Assembly (NCBI RefSeq): GCF_001663375.1 | Contig: NZ_LCTF01000015.1 | Span: 1 to 49,445, forward strand | Direction of reading: 5' to 3' | Length of the DNA stretch: 49,445 nt | DNA from: Caldivirga sp. MU80 | Lineage (GTDB): Archaea > Thermoproteota > Thermoprotei > Thermoproteales > Thermocladiaceae | Part shown: positions 15,713-24,386 of the stretch, in pieces | Numbering within the stretch: the first letter of the stretch is position 1 | Layout of the letters: each line of letters begins with the position of its first letter | Position numbers and translations under genes: made by a program | The notes under the pieces: generated by a model | The model's input: the letters and a program-made list of their open reading frames with translations, nothing else | What the model was told of the DNA's origin: nothing | Databases searched by the model: none

Positions 15713-17935
15713 ATGTCAGTTAGGATCGTTGAGAAGAAGATAGAGGATATTCTAGACATAATGAGGAATCCATCGCAGATCAGGAACGTTGGTACACTGG
15801 CCCACGTTGACCACGGTAAGACAACAACCACAGACTCACTACTCATGGGTGCAGGTTTACTTAGCCCCAAGGTTGCCGGTAAGGCCTTAGCCATGGACTA
15901 CGTGGAGATTGAGCAGCTTAGGCAACTGACCATTAAGGCAGCTAACATAAGCCTATACTTCGAGTACGGTGGTAAACCATACCTAATAAACTTCGTTGAT
16001 ACACCAGGCCACGTCGACTTCACGGGCCATGTGACGAGGTCACTCAGGGTCATGGATGGGGCGTTGGTGGTTGTTGACGCCGTTGAGGGTGTCATGACCC
16101 AGACCGAGACCGTGGTTAGGCAGGCCATGGAGGAGTTGGTTAGGCCCGTCCTCTTCATAAATAAGATTGACAGGTTGATAAAGGAGCTTAGGCTATCCCC
16201 CCAGGAGATAGGTAATAGAATACTTTACATAACAAAGGAGTTCAACTCCCTCATAGACACTTACGCTCCACCTGAGTTTAAGGAGAAGTGGAAGGTTAGC
16301 GTTAATAAGGGGCAGGTGGCCTTTGGTTCAGCGTTGGGTAAGTGGGGCTTAACGATACCAATGATGCAGGAGAAGGGGATTAAGTTCAGCTACATAATGG
16401 ACGCCTATGAGAGGAACGCCGTTGATGAACTGGCCCAGGAGTTCCCGCTCTACAGGACGCTTCTAACTATGATAATTGAGCATATCCCACCCCCAAACGT
16501 TACGCAGAAGTACAGGGTTCCCAAGCTGTGGAAAGGTGACTTGAACAGTCCAATAGGTAAGGCGCTGCTTGACGCTGATCCAAATGGGCCATTGGTCATA
16601 GCGGTCAGCAAGGTTAATAAGGATCCGCATGCCGGCTTGATAGTAACCGGCAGGGTATTCAGCGGGACTATTAGGGAGGGTGACGAGGTCTATATAATCG
16701 GCCAGAAGTTGACTAAGAGGGTTCTGCAGACCTACCTATACATGGGTCCAAGCAGAATAATAGTGCCCGAGGTCATGGCGGGTAACATAGTGGCCTTAAT
16801 GGGTGTTGATGAGGCCAGGGCTGGTGACACGTTGGTGGCGCCCTCGATTAAGGACATACCGCCCTTTGAGAAGATGAGGTACGTGTCAGAGCCCGTGGTG
16901 ACCGTTGCCATAGAGCCCAAGAACCCGAATGACTTAGCTAAGCTTGTTGAGGGGCTTAGGGACCTGGTGATTGAGGATCCGACATTAAGCCTTAAGATTG
17001 ATGAGGAGACCGGTCAGGTACTACTCAGCGGTGTGGGCACGCTGCACCTTGAGATAGCCACATGGCTGCTGAAGGATAGGACTGGCCTGGACTTCGTCGT
17101 ATCCCAACCACTGGTTAGGTTTAGGGAGACTGTTAGGGCTAGGTCGCAGGTCTTTGAGGGTAAGTCGCCTAATAAGCATAATAGGCTTTACATAAGCGTT
17201 GAGCCGCTTGACGAGGAGTCAATAAGCCTAATACAGTACAGTGAGATCACCGAGGACATGGACCCGAGGGAAAGGGCTAGGATACTCAGGGAGAAGGCTA
17301 ACTGGGATACTGATGAGGCTAGGGGTATTTGGGCGATAGATAACCAGTACATCAACGTCCTAATTGATAAGACAAGTGGCATACAGCACCTGAGGGAGAT
17401 TAGGGATTACATAATCCAGGGCTTCAGATGGTCAGTGTCAGCTGGTCCACTGGCCCAGGAACCGGTGAGGGGTGTCAAGGTAATCCTACACGATGCCGTG
17501 GTTCACGAGGACCCAGCCCATAGGGGCCCAGCCCAGATAATGCCAGCCACCAAGAACGCCATATTCGCCAGCATACTGTCAGCAAACCCAACGCTACTTG
17601 AGCCACTACTCCTAATTGATGCCAAGACCACCGTTGACAACATGGGCCCTGTCACAAGTGTGATAACTAGGCATAGGGGTAGGGTCATTGACGTCACCCA
17701 GACTGAAGCCATGGAGGTGGTCATTAAGGGTGAGATACCCGTAATAGAGTCATTCAACATTAGTGATGAGCTTAGGAGCGCCACAACCGGTAAGGTCTTC
17801 TGGAGCCTACAATTCTCACGCTGGGCACCAGTACCTGAGAGTCTCCGCGAGAGTCTAATATTGTCGATAAGGGAGAAGAAGGGGCTGCCCAAGGAACTGC
17901 CTAAGGTTGAAGACTTCATATCACCCTTCGCCTAA
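15713..17935 (+). CDS. fusA: Translation elongation factor 2
   Basis: 740 residues, the full archaeal EF-2 that drives ribosomal translocation by GTP hydrolysis. P-loop AHVDHGKTT at 30-38, DTPGHVDF (G3) and NKID (G4) in the G domain, and domains II-V after it. The diphthamide acceptor is His603 in HEDPAHRGPAQ. An ATG four bases upstream of 15713 is out of frame and stops at once. Diphthamide synthesis genes are not in the window. No intein is present. The gene stands alone, with a TATA box 33 nt before the start. Confidence 0.97.
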   Translation: MSVRIVEKKIEDILDIMRNPSQIRNVGTLAHVDHGKTTTTDSLLMGAGLLSPKVAGKALAMDYVEIEQLRQLTIKAANISLYFEYGGKPYLINFVDTPGHVDFTGHVTRSLRVMDGALVVVDAVEGVMTQTETVVRQAMEELVRPVLFINKIDRLIKELRLSPQEIGNRILYITKEFNSLIDTYAPPEFKEKWKVSVNKGQVAFGSALGKWGLTIPMMQEKGIKFSYIMDAYERNAVDELAQEFPLYRTLLTMIIEHIPPPNVTQKYRVPKLWKGDLNSPIGKALLDADPNGPLVIAVSKVNKDPHAGLIVTGRVFSGTIREGDEVYIIGQKLTKRVLQTYLYMGPSRIIVPEVMAGNIVALMGVDEARAGDTLVAPSIKDIPPFEKMRYVSEPVVTVAIEPKNPNDLAKLVEGLRDLVIEDPTLSLKIDEETGQVLLSGVGTLHLEIATWLLKDRTGLDFVVSQPLVRFRETVRARSQVFEGKSPNKHNRLYISVEPLDEESISLIQYSEITEDMDPRERARILREKANWDTDEARGIWAIDNQYINVLIDKTSGIQHLREIRDYIIQGFRWSVSAGPLAQEPVRGVKVILHDAVVHEDPAHRGPAQIMPATKNAIFASILSANPTLLEPLLLIDAKTTVDNMGPVTSVITRHRGRVIDVTQTEAMEVVIKGEIPVIESFNISDELRSATTGKVFWSLQFSRWAPVPESLRESLILSIREKKGLPKELPKVEDFISPFA

Positions 17936-17992
17936 AATGCATATAATGCACTGATCAATAAGCCTAAAACTCAACCGGCAATTCATAAACCA

Positions 17993-18286
17993 ATGAGTGA
18001 CGAAGTAGATGAGCTAAAGAGGAGGATAATTAAGAGGATTCTTGAATCTAAGGCGAGTAAGCAGGAAAGTAAGCCTGAGCATATTGACCTTAGGGGGCTT
18101 GGATGTGATTCACTCAAAAAGTTCCTAACCATCTACCAGACATGTCAACCCAACAGGAGGTATAGGGTGCTTCTAGATGAATACACATGCTTCATAATGA
18201 TTAAAAGGGCAATCCCACTATTAGGTGGGAAGATTATAGACTTTGGTAGGGAATCCAACTACCTATTCATAGAATATGAGAGGTAG
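17993..18286 (+). CDS. Small protein, possibly TusA/SirA-like
   Basis: 97 residues. After a charged N-terminal helix (1-28) comes IDLRGLGCDSLKKF, which resembles the TusA/SirA signature LRGLxCPxP with one cysteine kept but the CPxP prolines missing. The rest (YRVLLDEYTCFIMIKRAIPLLGGKIIDFG ... YLFIEYER) follows the beta-alpha-beta pattern of that fold. TusA proteins relay sulfane sulfur. If this is a true relative, it fits the TauE/SafE transporter genes downstream, but the similarity is by eye only. It has a CTAAAA element about 26 nt upstream and its own start. Confidence 0.5.
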   Translation: MSDEVDELKRRIIKRILESKASKQESKPEHIDLRGLGCDSLKKFLTIYQTCQPNRRYRVLLDEYTCFIMIKRAIPLLGGKIIDFGRESNYLFIEYER

Positions 18287-18548
18287 TACGGCAGGCATCT
18301 TATGATTCATGAACACTAGATTAGATAGGCTTAATAACGTATCTTAAGGGGAACGGCGAAGCTTTACATAATACTAAGATACATATAACTTTACCTGTAG
18401 GTATAATGAATTATCGCTGCAATGAGAATTAAATGTTGACTTATGAATGTGAAATATATAGCTTTTAGTTTATGTTAATATTTAACTTATCATATTTATC
18501 TTACATTGTGAAAGAATACTTTAAATATGGATAAAATAGCGGTCATTA
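18287..18548. other. AT-rich intergenic region before the TauE cluster
   Basis: 262 bp, strongly A+T-rich compared with the neighbouring genes, with no supported reading frame. The right end holds the promoter of the first TauE gene. Such a composition step fits the left edge of an accessory block, but no repeats or attachment sites were found. Confidence 0.3.
18520..18527 (+). promoter_or_regulatory. TATA box for the first TauE gene
   Basis: TTTAAATA, centred about 26 nt upstream of ATG 18549. Confidence 0.6.
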
Positions 18549-19961
18549 ATGATTTTTGGTGTAATTGCACTATTAAGGTTCACCGAGATAATGATAGCTG
18601 GTGTATTTGCTGGTATACTTGGTTCATTGGCAGGTTTGGGTGGTGGGGTTGTCCTTACCCCTGTGCTTACGCTATTCCTCAACATACCCATGATGTATGC
18701 CTCAGGTTCAGCCCTAATATCAACCATAGCCACCTCAGCTGGTTCAGCAAGCGTATACGTTAAGAGGAGACTGGCAAATGATAGAATTGGGATAAGCCTA
18801 GTCACAGCAACGACAGGTGGAGCGATAATTGGTTCTTTAACGGCTAACTACGTTTATGAACATGGCCTAACATGGATCATATACACAATGTTCGGCGTTG
18901 TGCTGCTACTATCTATAATCCCAACAATTCAAAGAAGTACATGCGAACTGCCACCATTACATAAGCCTGACTGGACCACCAAGCGGCTTAGGCTTTATGG
19001 GGTTTGCTATGACCCAGCACTTAAAGTGTGGTATAGGTATTGGGGTGTTCGTTGGTGGTTGGGTGAGTTGATTATGTTTTTTGCTGGTTTTATTAGTGGT
19101 TTGCTTGGTATTGGTAGTGGTGCTCTTAAGGTTCTTGGTATGGATTGGGCAATGAACCTACCAATGAAGGTAAGCACAACAACAAGCAACTTCATGATAG
19201 GAGTAACAGCAGCAACCGGGAGTAGCATATACTGGTACCTAGGCTACATACAACCCTTCATAGCAGTGGCCGCTGCGGTGGGTGTACTGGCTGGTTCAAT
19301 GATGGGCACCAGGCTACTGGTTAGGATTACTAATAGGCAGATTAGGTGGATTTTCGTAACCATACTTGCGTACTTCGGGTTAAGGATGGTACTCAGGGGG
19401 TTAAGTAAAGAGCACCTAATGCCATTGACATCCCTGGAGAGGAATGTAATATCTGCAGTGTTTGCAGCCGTAATAATCAGCGTCCTTTACTTAATGATTT
19501 CACACAGGCTTAGTGAGACCACAGATGAGACAGTAATACTATATCGCACGCAACCCAGTGGCGTAAGCCGTATTGAGGAGAGGTTCATAAACATAACCAG
19601 TAGCCTACTTAGGTATGGCGTATTGGTCAGCGTTACCTTAATGATCATGGGTCTCATGTTAATGGTCATTAAGGGGCGTGGTTTAGGCTACACGTTAGGC
19701 ATGGTAATGGATCCATCCAGCCAAATCAACACATCACTGATTGGATTATTAACAGTTATTGATGGCGCAGTGAGACTAGATGGACTATGCGTAATGCTGC
19801 TGGGCCTAATCACGCTCATAGCGATACCCGTAACAATGATAATACTTAACACCGTCAGGTTTGCACTTGAACGTGATGTGTTGTACATGGCTTTCTCGCT
19901 AATAGTTATTGTAAACCTCATGTTAGCGGTTGTAGCATTACCTGCAATTTTGGCTGCGTAA
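18549..19961 (+). CDS. TauE/SafE transporter fused to a DUF1634 domain
   Basis: 470 residues. Residues 1-300 are a TauE/SafE-type permease with the two repeated halves: LAGLGGGVVLTPVL near residue 28 and SGLLGIGSGALKVLGMDWA in the second half. They are joined by a soluble loop with PDWTTKRLRLYG. Residues about 330-470 are three more membrane helices matching the separate DUF1634-type protein of the third module (RYGVLVSVTLMIMGLMLMVIKGRGLGY ... LDGLCVMLLGLITLIAIPV). The family exports sulfite, sulfoacetate or other organosulfonates; the substrate here is unknown. The fusion suggests the DUF1634 unit is a subunit. Bases 19037-19264 are identical to 22175-22402 in the third module. Confidence 0.85.
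   Translation: MIFGVIALLRFTEIMIAGVFAGILGSLAGLGGGVVLTPVLTLFLNIPMMYASGSALISTIATSAGSASVYVKRRLANDRIGISLVTATTGGAIIGSLTANYVYEHGLTWIIYTMFGVVLLLSIIPTIQRSTCELPPLHKPDWTTKRLRLYGVCYDPALKVWYRYWGVRWWLGELIMFFAGFISGLLGIGSGALKVLGMDWAMNLPMKVSTTTSNFMIGVTAATGSSIYWYLGYIQPFIAVAAAVGVLAGSMMGTRLLVRITNRQIRWIFVTILAYFGLRMVLRGLSKEHLMPLTSLERNVISAVFAAVIISVLYLMISHRLSETTDETVILYRTQPSGVSRIEERFINITSSLLRYGVLVSVTLMIMGLMLMVIKGRGLGYTLGMVMDPSSQINTSLIGLLTVIDGAVRLDGLCVMLLGLITLIAIPVTMIILNTVRFALERDVLYMAFSLIVIVNLMLAVVALPAILAA
19037..19264 (+). repeat. 228-bp perfect repeat, copy 1 (inside the first TauE gene)
   Basis: Base-for-base identical to 22175-22402 with a constant offset of 3138. Identity breaks at once on both sides, while the flanking parts of the two genes are clearly diverged. 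It encodes the second conserved half, starting at YWGVRWWLGE. A further 26-28 bp identical piece lies at about 19324 and 22462. Confidence 0.95.
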
Positions 19962-20082
19962 ACGTTAATGTAACTTGTCATATATAAGATGTGGGAAATC
20001 ACATTGGAATATCAATGAGCTTTTAAAGGCCCTTAATGTTAAGGCTAATTATGAAGTTATTAAAGGTAAAATTTTCAAGATA

Positions 20083-21033
20083 ATGTTAATATGGGTAGTG
20101 AGCTATATGACACTAGGCATGTTAATATTCGCCGTAGTCGGGGGAGGATTTTTATCATCGCAAGTAATCTTCTTTACATCACTAGCATGCATATGCGTGG
20201 TAATCGGTATTGTGGCTGCGTTAACCGGTGTTGGTGGTGCGGTTTTATTTACTCCAATAATGATGGCCTTCACGCCGATTAACATGGATATTATTAGAAG
20301 CACTGGGTTGGCTATAGCTACAATGAGTTCACTGGTGAGTTCAAGGCAATATCTGGGCAGTAATTTAGCTAACTTCAGGTTAGTTCTGGTATCATCAGTA
20401 CCCTATACGCTATTCGCAATAATAGGGTCATTACTAGGGTTACGCATAGGAGTCCTTGGCTCATTAGGTAAGGCTGTAATAAGGTTCAGCTTAGGTGTTT
20501 TAGTTCTATCCATAGCTGTTTTGTTCATGTTAAGGGGTAGCGGAGCCGGCAACCTAAGCTATACAGTTAAGGGGGATAAATTAGCTGGGCTGCTTAAACT
20601 CAATTCAACATACAGTGATTACTCGCTGAACACTATTGTTAAGTATAATGTAGGTAACCTGCAGTGGGGCCTACTAAGCCTAATGGGTGTGGGCCTTATC
20701 TCAGGTATGTTTGGTTTAGGTGCCGGATGGGCGATAGTACCCATATACAGCATGCTAATGCAGCTTCCATTAAAGGTGGCAGCGGCATCGAGCCTAGTTC
20801 TAATAGGTATTGGTGATAGTGCGGCTATGTGGGTGTATATTAATAATGGAGCTTTTATACCGCTCTTCGCTGTACCATGCCTACTGGGCATTGTGATTGG
20901 TGCACGTGTAGGGTCAAGAATAATGCCTAAGATTAAGACCAGCTATTTAAAAATTCTAGTAGTAATAGTTATGATAATAGCTGGTTTAAGACTCCTCCAG
21001 CAGTCATTATCAATATTAATGGGGTGGTTGTGA
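20083..21033 (+). CDS. TauE/SafE-type permease, second and more divergent copy
   Basis: 316 residues from ATG 20083. It has two TauE halves: VAALTGVGGAVLFTPIM in the first and SGMFGLGAGWAIVPIYSMLMQLPLKVAAASS in the second. About eight or nine membrane segments are predicted by eye. The DWTT loop of the other two copies is missing, so it belongs to a different subgroup. The frame is open back to a TTG at 19975. The upstream 36 residues look polar (CGKSHWNINELLKALNVKANYEVIKGK), and TATA-like elements (19979-19987, 20019-20028, about 20057) lie inside, so the start is uncertain. It is followed by a DUF1634-like gene with a one-base overlap. Confidence 0.75.
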   Translation: MLIWVVSYMTLGMLIFAVVGGGFLSSQVIFFTSLACICVVIGIVAALTGVGGAVLFTPIMMAFTPINMDIIRSTGLAIATMSSLVSSRQYLGSNLANFRLVLVSSVPYTLFAIIGSLLGLRIGVLGSLGKAVIRFSLGVLVLSIAVLFMLRGSGAGNLSYTVKGDKLAGLLKLNSTYSDYSLNTIVKYNVGNLQWGLLSLMGVGLISGMFGLGAGWAIVPIYSMLMQLPLKVAAASSLVLIGIGDSAAMWVYINNGAFIPLFAVPCLLGIVIGARVGSRIMPKIKTSYLKILVVIVMIIAGLRLLQQSLSILMGWL

Positions 21034-21437
21034 TGAGCCTTAGTAAGGTTATTACCAGTGAAACTGGGCAGGAGGCGAAGATGTACGGTAACATAGTTTT
21101 CCTATTAGCGATAATTAGCGTAGTGATACTAGCGGTAAGTTGCATATTAATAATGTTAAGACATAGTGATGCAGCATATTGCACTATAGGCGGCCTACTT
21201 AGTGGTGACCCACCAAGCGAATTGAAACACTGCTACTCAGGTGCAGTTACATCTGCCCTGGGGACTATTGAATCCATCGGCATGACACTGTTTGGAGTAT
21301 CCACAACAATAGGGCTGGCTCTATCATGCATAATATACATGTTAAGAAAAGACCCAATCTACGTATCAATAACTCTCATGATAATGGTGATGTTGATTGT
21401 GTCAGCCTTAGGTATAATTAGTATTAATGCAGGTTAA
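21033..21437 (+). CDS. Three-helix membrane protein, DUF1634-like (divergent)
   Basis: 134 residues from the ATG that shares a base with the preceding stop (TGATG). The layout copies the DUF1634 units of the other two modules: one helix (VFLLAIISVVILAVSCILIML), an extracytoplasmic loop, a second helix beginning after ESIGMTLFGVSTTIGLALS, the charged turn RKDPIY and a last helix (VSITLMIMVMLIVSALGII). Sequence identity is low. The loop has two cysteines (AYCTIGG and KHCYSG) that the others lack. Position and topology suggest it partners the permease at 20083. Confidence 0.6.
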   Translation: MSLSKVITSETGQEAKMYGNIVFLLAIISVVILAVSCILIMLRHSDAAYCTIGGLLSGDPPSELKHCYSGAVTSALGTIESIGMTLFGVSTTIGLALSCIIYMLRKDPIYVSITLMIMVMLIVSALGIISINAG

Positions 21438-21686
21438 TAATTAAGTACGCAGTTTAATAGCCGTCAAAATCGCTGGTGGGATTATTTAACTCGATTGAGA
21501 ATAACTCTTAGCGAATTAATAAATATGCATCCGATAAATATTAGTATGAATCATGTGAAATACGGCATATATAATATTCTATTTATAGAAAAAGAAATAT
21601 TTCAATAGCTGCAGCATGCATTATAACTATTAATAATTACCTTAAATGGGTTTGTTTTATAAACCCTACTCAGTCTGTTTTTAGGT
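21438..21686. other. AT-rich intergenic region before the third TauE module
   Basis: 249 bp without a supported gene and very A+T-rich. At its right end an inverted repeat GGGTTT-N7-AAACCC (21648-21666) encloses the TATA box of the next gene, as an operator could. Confidence 0.35.
21648..21666 (+). promoter_or_regulatory. TATA box within a GGGTTT/AAACCC inverted repeat
   Basis: TTTATAAA (21656-21663) is centred about 27 nt upstream of ATG 21687. The flanking six-base arms form a perfect inverted repeat. A dimeric regulator bound here would block TBP, but this is inference. Confidence 0.5.
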
Positions 21687-22688
21687 ATGTTGAGCCTAGC
21701 CATAAGGCTGCTGATATTCGTTGAGATATTGGTGGCTAGTATATTTGCTGGTCTACTGGGGTCACTAACTGGCTTAGGTGGTGGTACTGTACTGGTTCCT
21801 GTACTTACCCTATTTCTCGGGATACCCATAGCATACGCCGCTGGTGCTGCATTAATATCGACAATATCTACGTCCAGCGGGGCAGCCAGCGCTTACATTA
21901 GGGATAGGATAACTAACATTAGGATAGGCATGGGGCTTGAGATAGCCACAACCACAGGTTCAATAGTTGGGTCATTAACGGTGGCCTACATCTACTCCCA
22001 TAACCTGGAGTGGATAGTCTACGTGGTGTTCGGTATAGTGATACTGCTGTCCATAATACCGACAGCCCAGAGGGGTAAGTACGAGATCCCTGACCCTAAG
22101 CCACCTGACTGGACCACCAGGGTCTTTAAACTGCAGGGTAGCTACTACGATGATGCATTGAAGATGGAGGTTAAGTATTGGGGTGTTCGTTGGTGGTTGG
22201 GTGAGTTGATTATGTTTTTTGCTGGTTTTATTAGTGGTTTGCTTGGTATTGGTAGTGGTGCTCTTAAGGTTCTTGGTATGGATTGGGCAATGAACCTACC
22301 AATGAAGGTAAGCACAACAACAAGCAACTTCATGATAGGAGTAACAGCAGCAACCGGGAGTAGCATATACTGGTACCTAGGCTACATACAACCCTTCATA
22401 GCCTCAGCCACGGCAATAGGCGTATTAATAGGTGCAATGGCTGGAACTAAGATACTAATCAGGATTACTAATAGGCAGATTAGGTGGATATTCCTAGCAA
22501 TACTAGCCTTCCTGGGCATGGAAATGCTCCTAAGGGGCCTATACCTAAATCGCATGTTAGTAGTACCCATAGCCACCCAGTACACGCTAAGCCTAATATT
22601 CACGGTTATCGTCATGGTGGTGCTGTATTACAGGTATGGGTTAAAGGCTAGGGAAGTGGTTGTACGAAGGGGTGGTGTGCATGGTTAG
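21687..22688 (+). CDS. TauE/SafE transporter (third module)
   Basis: 333 residues, a close relative of the permease half of the gene at 18549. It keeps LTGLGGGTVLVPVL near residue 30, the loop PDWTTRVFKLQGSYYDDALK and the second-half motif SGLLGIGSGALKVLGMDWA. It ends soon after the last helix with a basic tail (RYGLKAREVVVRRGGVHG). The DUF1634 unit that is fused in the first module is a separate gene here, overlapping by 8 bases. Bases 22175-22402 are identical to 19037-19264. The start is supported by a TATA box 27 nt upstream. Confidence 0.88.
   Translation: MLSLAIRLLIFVEILVASIFAGLLGSLTGLGGGTVLVPVLTLFLGIPIAYAAGAALISTISTSSGAASAYIRDRITNIRIGMGLEIATTTGSIVGSLTVAYIYSHNLEWIVYVVFGIVILLSIIPTAQRGKYEIPDPKPPDWTTRVFKLQGSYYDDALKMEVKYWGVRWWLGELIMFFAGFISGLLGIGSGALKVLGMDWAMNLPMKVSTTTSNFMIGVTAATGSSIYWYLGYIQPFIASATAIGVLIGAMAGTKILIRITNRQIRWIFLAILAFLGMEMLLRGLYLNRMLVVPIATQYTLSLIFTVIVMVVLYYRYGLKAREVVVRRGGVHG
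22175..22402 (+). repeat. 228-bp perfect repeat, copy 2 (inside the third TauE gene)
   Basis: Partner of 19037-19264. The first half of the tract is T/G-rich on the sense strand with T-ending codons, and the second half is A/C-rich. The switch point, near GMDW, is the same in both copies. Confidence 0.95.
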
Positions 22689-23073
22689 GTGGGACATGGA
22701 TTACGTAATAGGGCTAGCACTAAGAATCGGCGTTGTAGTGAGTATAGTGTTAATGATAATTGGAGGAACTTTATTAATCATCGAGGGTAGGGGTTTAGGC
22801 TACAGCGATTACAGCATAATGAGCATTAGATCTAGGGTTAACACGACAGTAATACCGCCCATAACGGCCTTAAGGGGCTTGAGCCAGGCGGATGGGTTAT
22901 CCTTCATAATACTGGGTTTAATGGTTCTCATAGCAACCCCCGTGCTTAGGGTTGCCTTGGGCATTGCCTCATTCGCCATGGAGAGGGATTGGCTATACGT
23001 TGTAATAACCATAGTAGTGTTCATTAACCTAATGTTAGCCATATTCGTAATACCTGCGTTACTTCACCTATAA
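22681..23073 (+). CDS. DUF1634-family membrane protein
   Basis: 130 residues from ATG 22681, with GGTGG at 22671-22675 as ribosome-binding site. Three membrane helices: IGVVVSIVLMIIGGTLLIIEG followed by RGLGY, then LSFIILGLMVLIATPVLRVAL, then VITIVVFINLMLAIFVIPAL. The motif ERDWLY precedes the last helix; the fused version at 18549 has ERDVLY at the same place. DUF1634 proteins are known next to TauE/SafE genes, with no proven function. The gene overlaps the permease by 8 bases and runs convergently into the threonine dehydratase gene. Confidence 0.8.
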   Translation: MVRWDMDYVIGLALRIGVVVSIVLMIIGGTLLIIEGRGLGYSDYSIMSIRSRVNTTVIPPITALRGLSQADGLSFIILGLMVLIATPVLRVALGIASFAMERDWLYVVITIVVFINLMLAIFVIPALLHL

Positions 23074-23084
23074 AAATCATTTTT
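23072..23084. terminator. Possible bidirectional terminator
   Basis: AAAAATCATTTTT in the 32-bp gap between two convergent genes gives a T-run in both directions, as archaeal RNA polymerase termination needs. Confidence 0.45.
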
Positions 23085-23105
23085 AATTAAACGTATTTTC
23101 AAACC

Positions 23106-24299
23106 TCAAGGAACCTCAACCTTAAAGTTAAACCCCATCTTACCTAATTCACCGAGAACCTTATCAATAGCCCCCTCCTCAGGTGGTGTCTCAACCACTA
23201 TATCAACCTCGGTGTAGTTTGGCTTCACCATTGGGTTATACCTCTCATGCCTAATCTCAACGATGTTAACCCCCATCTTACCTAAAACGCCAGTAACCTG
23301 AGCCAACATGCCTGGCCTATCTGGCACAAGCCCCTTAAGCATAATTAACCTACCCATCTGGACAAGCCCCTTGTAAAGCACCTTGGCGAGCATGGTTACG
23401 TCGATATTACCTCCACTAACCACGGCAACAACATTACCATTAACGTTAACCTTACCGCTTATCAAGGCGGCTACTGCAACAGCCCCAGCCCCCTCTGCAA
23501 TCACCTTAGCCGACTCGGCCAACATTAATATTGCATTCACTATGTCTTGGTCACTAACCAGTACTACATCATCCAGCGTATTCCTCATGATTTCAAAGGT
23601 TACATCACCAATCCTCTTGACGGCTATACCATCTGCGATAGTGTCCGTGTTCTCTACCATAACCACCCTACCCTGCCTAAGGGACAGGTAGGCTGAGGGG
23701 GTTGCATCACTCTGGACACCAATAACCTTAGTACCTGGGCTAATTGATTTAATGACCGAGGCTATGCCTGAAATTAACCCACCACCACCCACAGGTACTA
23801 TAACGTAGTCGACTTGGTTAAGATCCTCAAGGATTTCCCAACCTATGGTGCCCTGGCCGGCTATTACGAATGGGTCATCGTATGCGTGTATCATCTTGGC
23901 GTTGAACTCCTTAGCTATCTCAAGGGCATGTTTCTCAGCCTCATAGTACGATTGACCCTCCAGGATAACCTCGGCGCCGTACTTCCTCGTACTGCTAATT
24001 TTAATCCACGGCGTGTACTTAGGCATGACTATGGTGGCCCTTAAGCCATATATCCTGGCCACGTAGGCTACACCCTGCGCGTGATTACCGGCTGATGCGG
24101 TTACAACATGGCTCACCCCGTCGTTGATGTAATGCGTTATTGCATTATAAGCACCCCTAACCTTAAATGACCCAGTCTTCTGCAGAGCCTCCAGCTTAAG
24201 GTAAACATTGGCATTGGTAACTTGGCTCAGCGTGTCGGATTTATAGAGGGGTGTCCTGTGTATGAGACCCCTAGCCTGTGCCTCCCTTATTAGCCTCAA
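23106..24299 (-). CDS. ilvA: Threonine dehydratase with C-terminal ACT domain
   Basis: 397 residues from a TTG at 24299. A fold-type II PLP enzyme that deaminates threonine (or serine) to 2-oxobutyrate. PLP lysine in KTGSFKVRGA, the glycine-rich phosphate loop VGGGGLISG, the SAGNHAQG motif and the closing VVSGGNID. Residues about 325-397 are one ACT domain (LKGLVPDRPGMLAQVTGVLGKMGVNIVEI), so amino-acid feedback is likely. In-frame sequence continues upstream (FELSKDA before the TTG) without any ATG, GTG or TTG, so the start remains open. An AT-rich TATA box at 24373-24386 gives a leader of about 50 nt. Confidence 0.9.
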   Translation of the reverse strand: MRLIREAQARGLIHRTPLYKSDTLSQVTNANVYLKLEALQKTGSFKVRGAYNAITHYINDGVSHVVTASAGNHAQGVAYVARIYGLRATIVMPKYTPWIKISSTRKYGAEVILEGQSYYEAEKHALEIAKEFNAKMIHAYDDPFVIAGQGTIGWEILEDLNQVDYVIVPVGGGGLISGIASVIKSISPGTKVIGVQSDATPSAYLSLRQGRVVMVENTDTIADGIAVKRIGDVTFEIMRNTLDDVVLVSDQDIVNAILMLAESAKVIAEGAGAVAVAALISGKVNVNGNVVAVVSGGNIDVTMLAKVLYKGLVQMGRLIMLKGLVPDRPGMLAQVTGVLGKMGVNIVEIRHERYNPMVKPNYTEVDIVVETPPEEGAIDKVLGELGKMGFNFKVEVP

Positions 24300-24372
24300 G
24301 GCATCCTTACTAAGCTCGAAAATCTCGGTAACCCTTGTGATATATAGTTCACCTGATGGAATAAAGTGATAC

Positions 24373-24386
24373 GTATTTATATTTAT
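24373..24386 (-). promoter_or_regulatory. TATA box for threonine dehydratase
   Basis: AATAAATATAAATA (minus strand), directly at the end of the uL29 gene. Transcription would start near 24350, some 50 nt before the TTG. Confidence 0.45.

Noticed and set aside
18287-23073. Integrated virus or plasmid
   Set aside because: The TauE block is AT-richer than its surroundings at its gaps, but there is no integrase, no direct repeats at the edges and no tRNA target.
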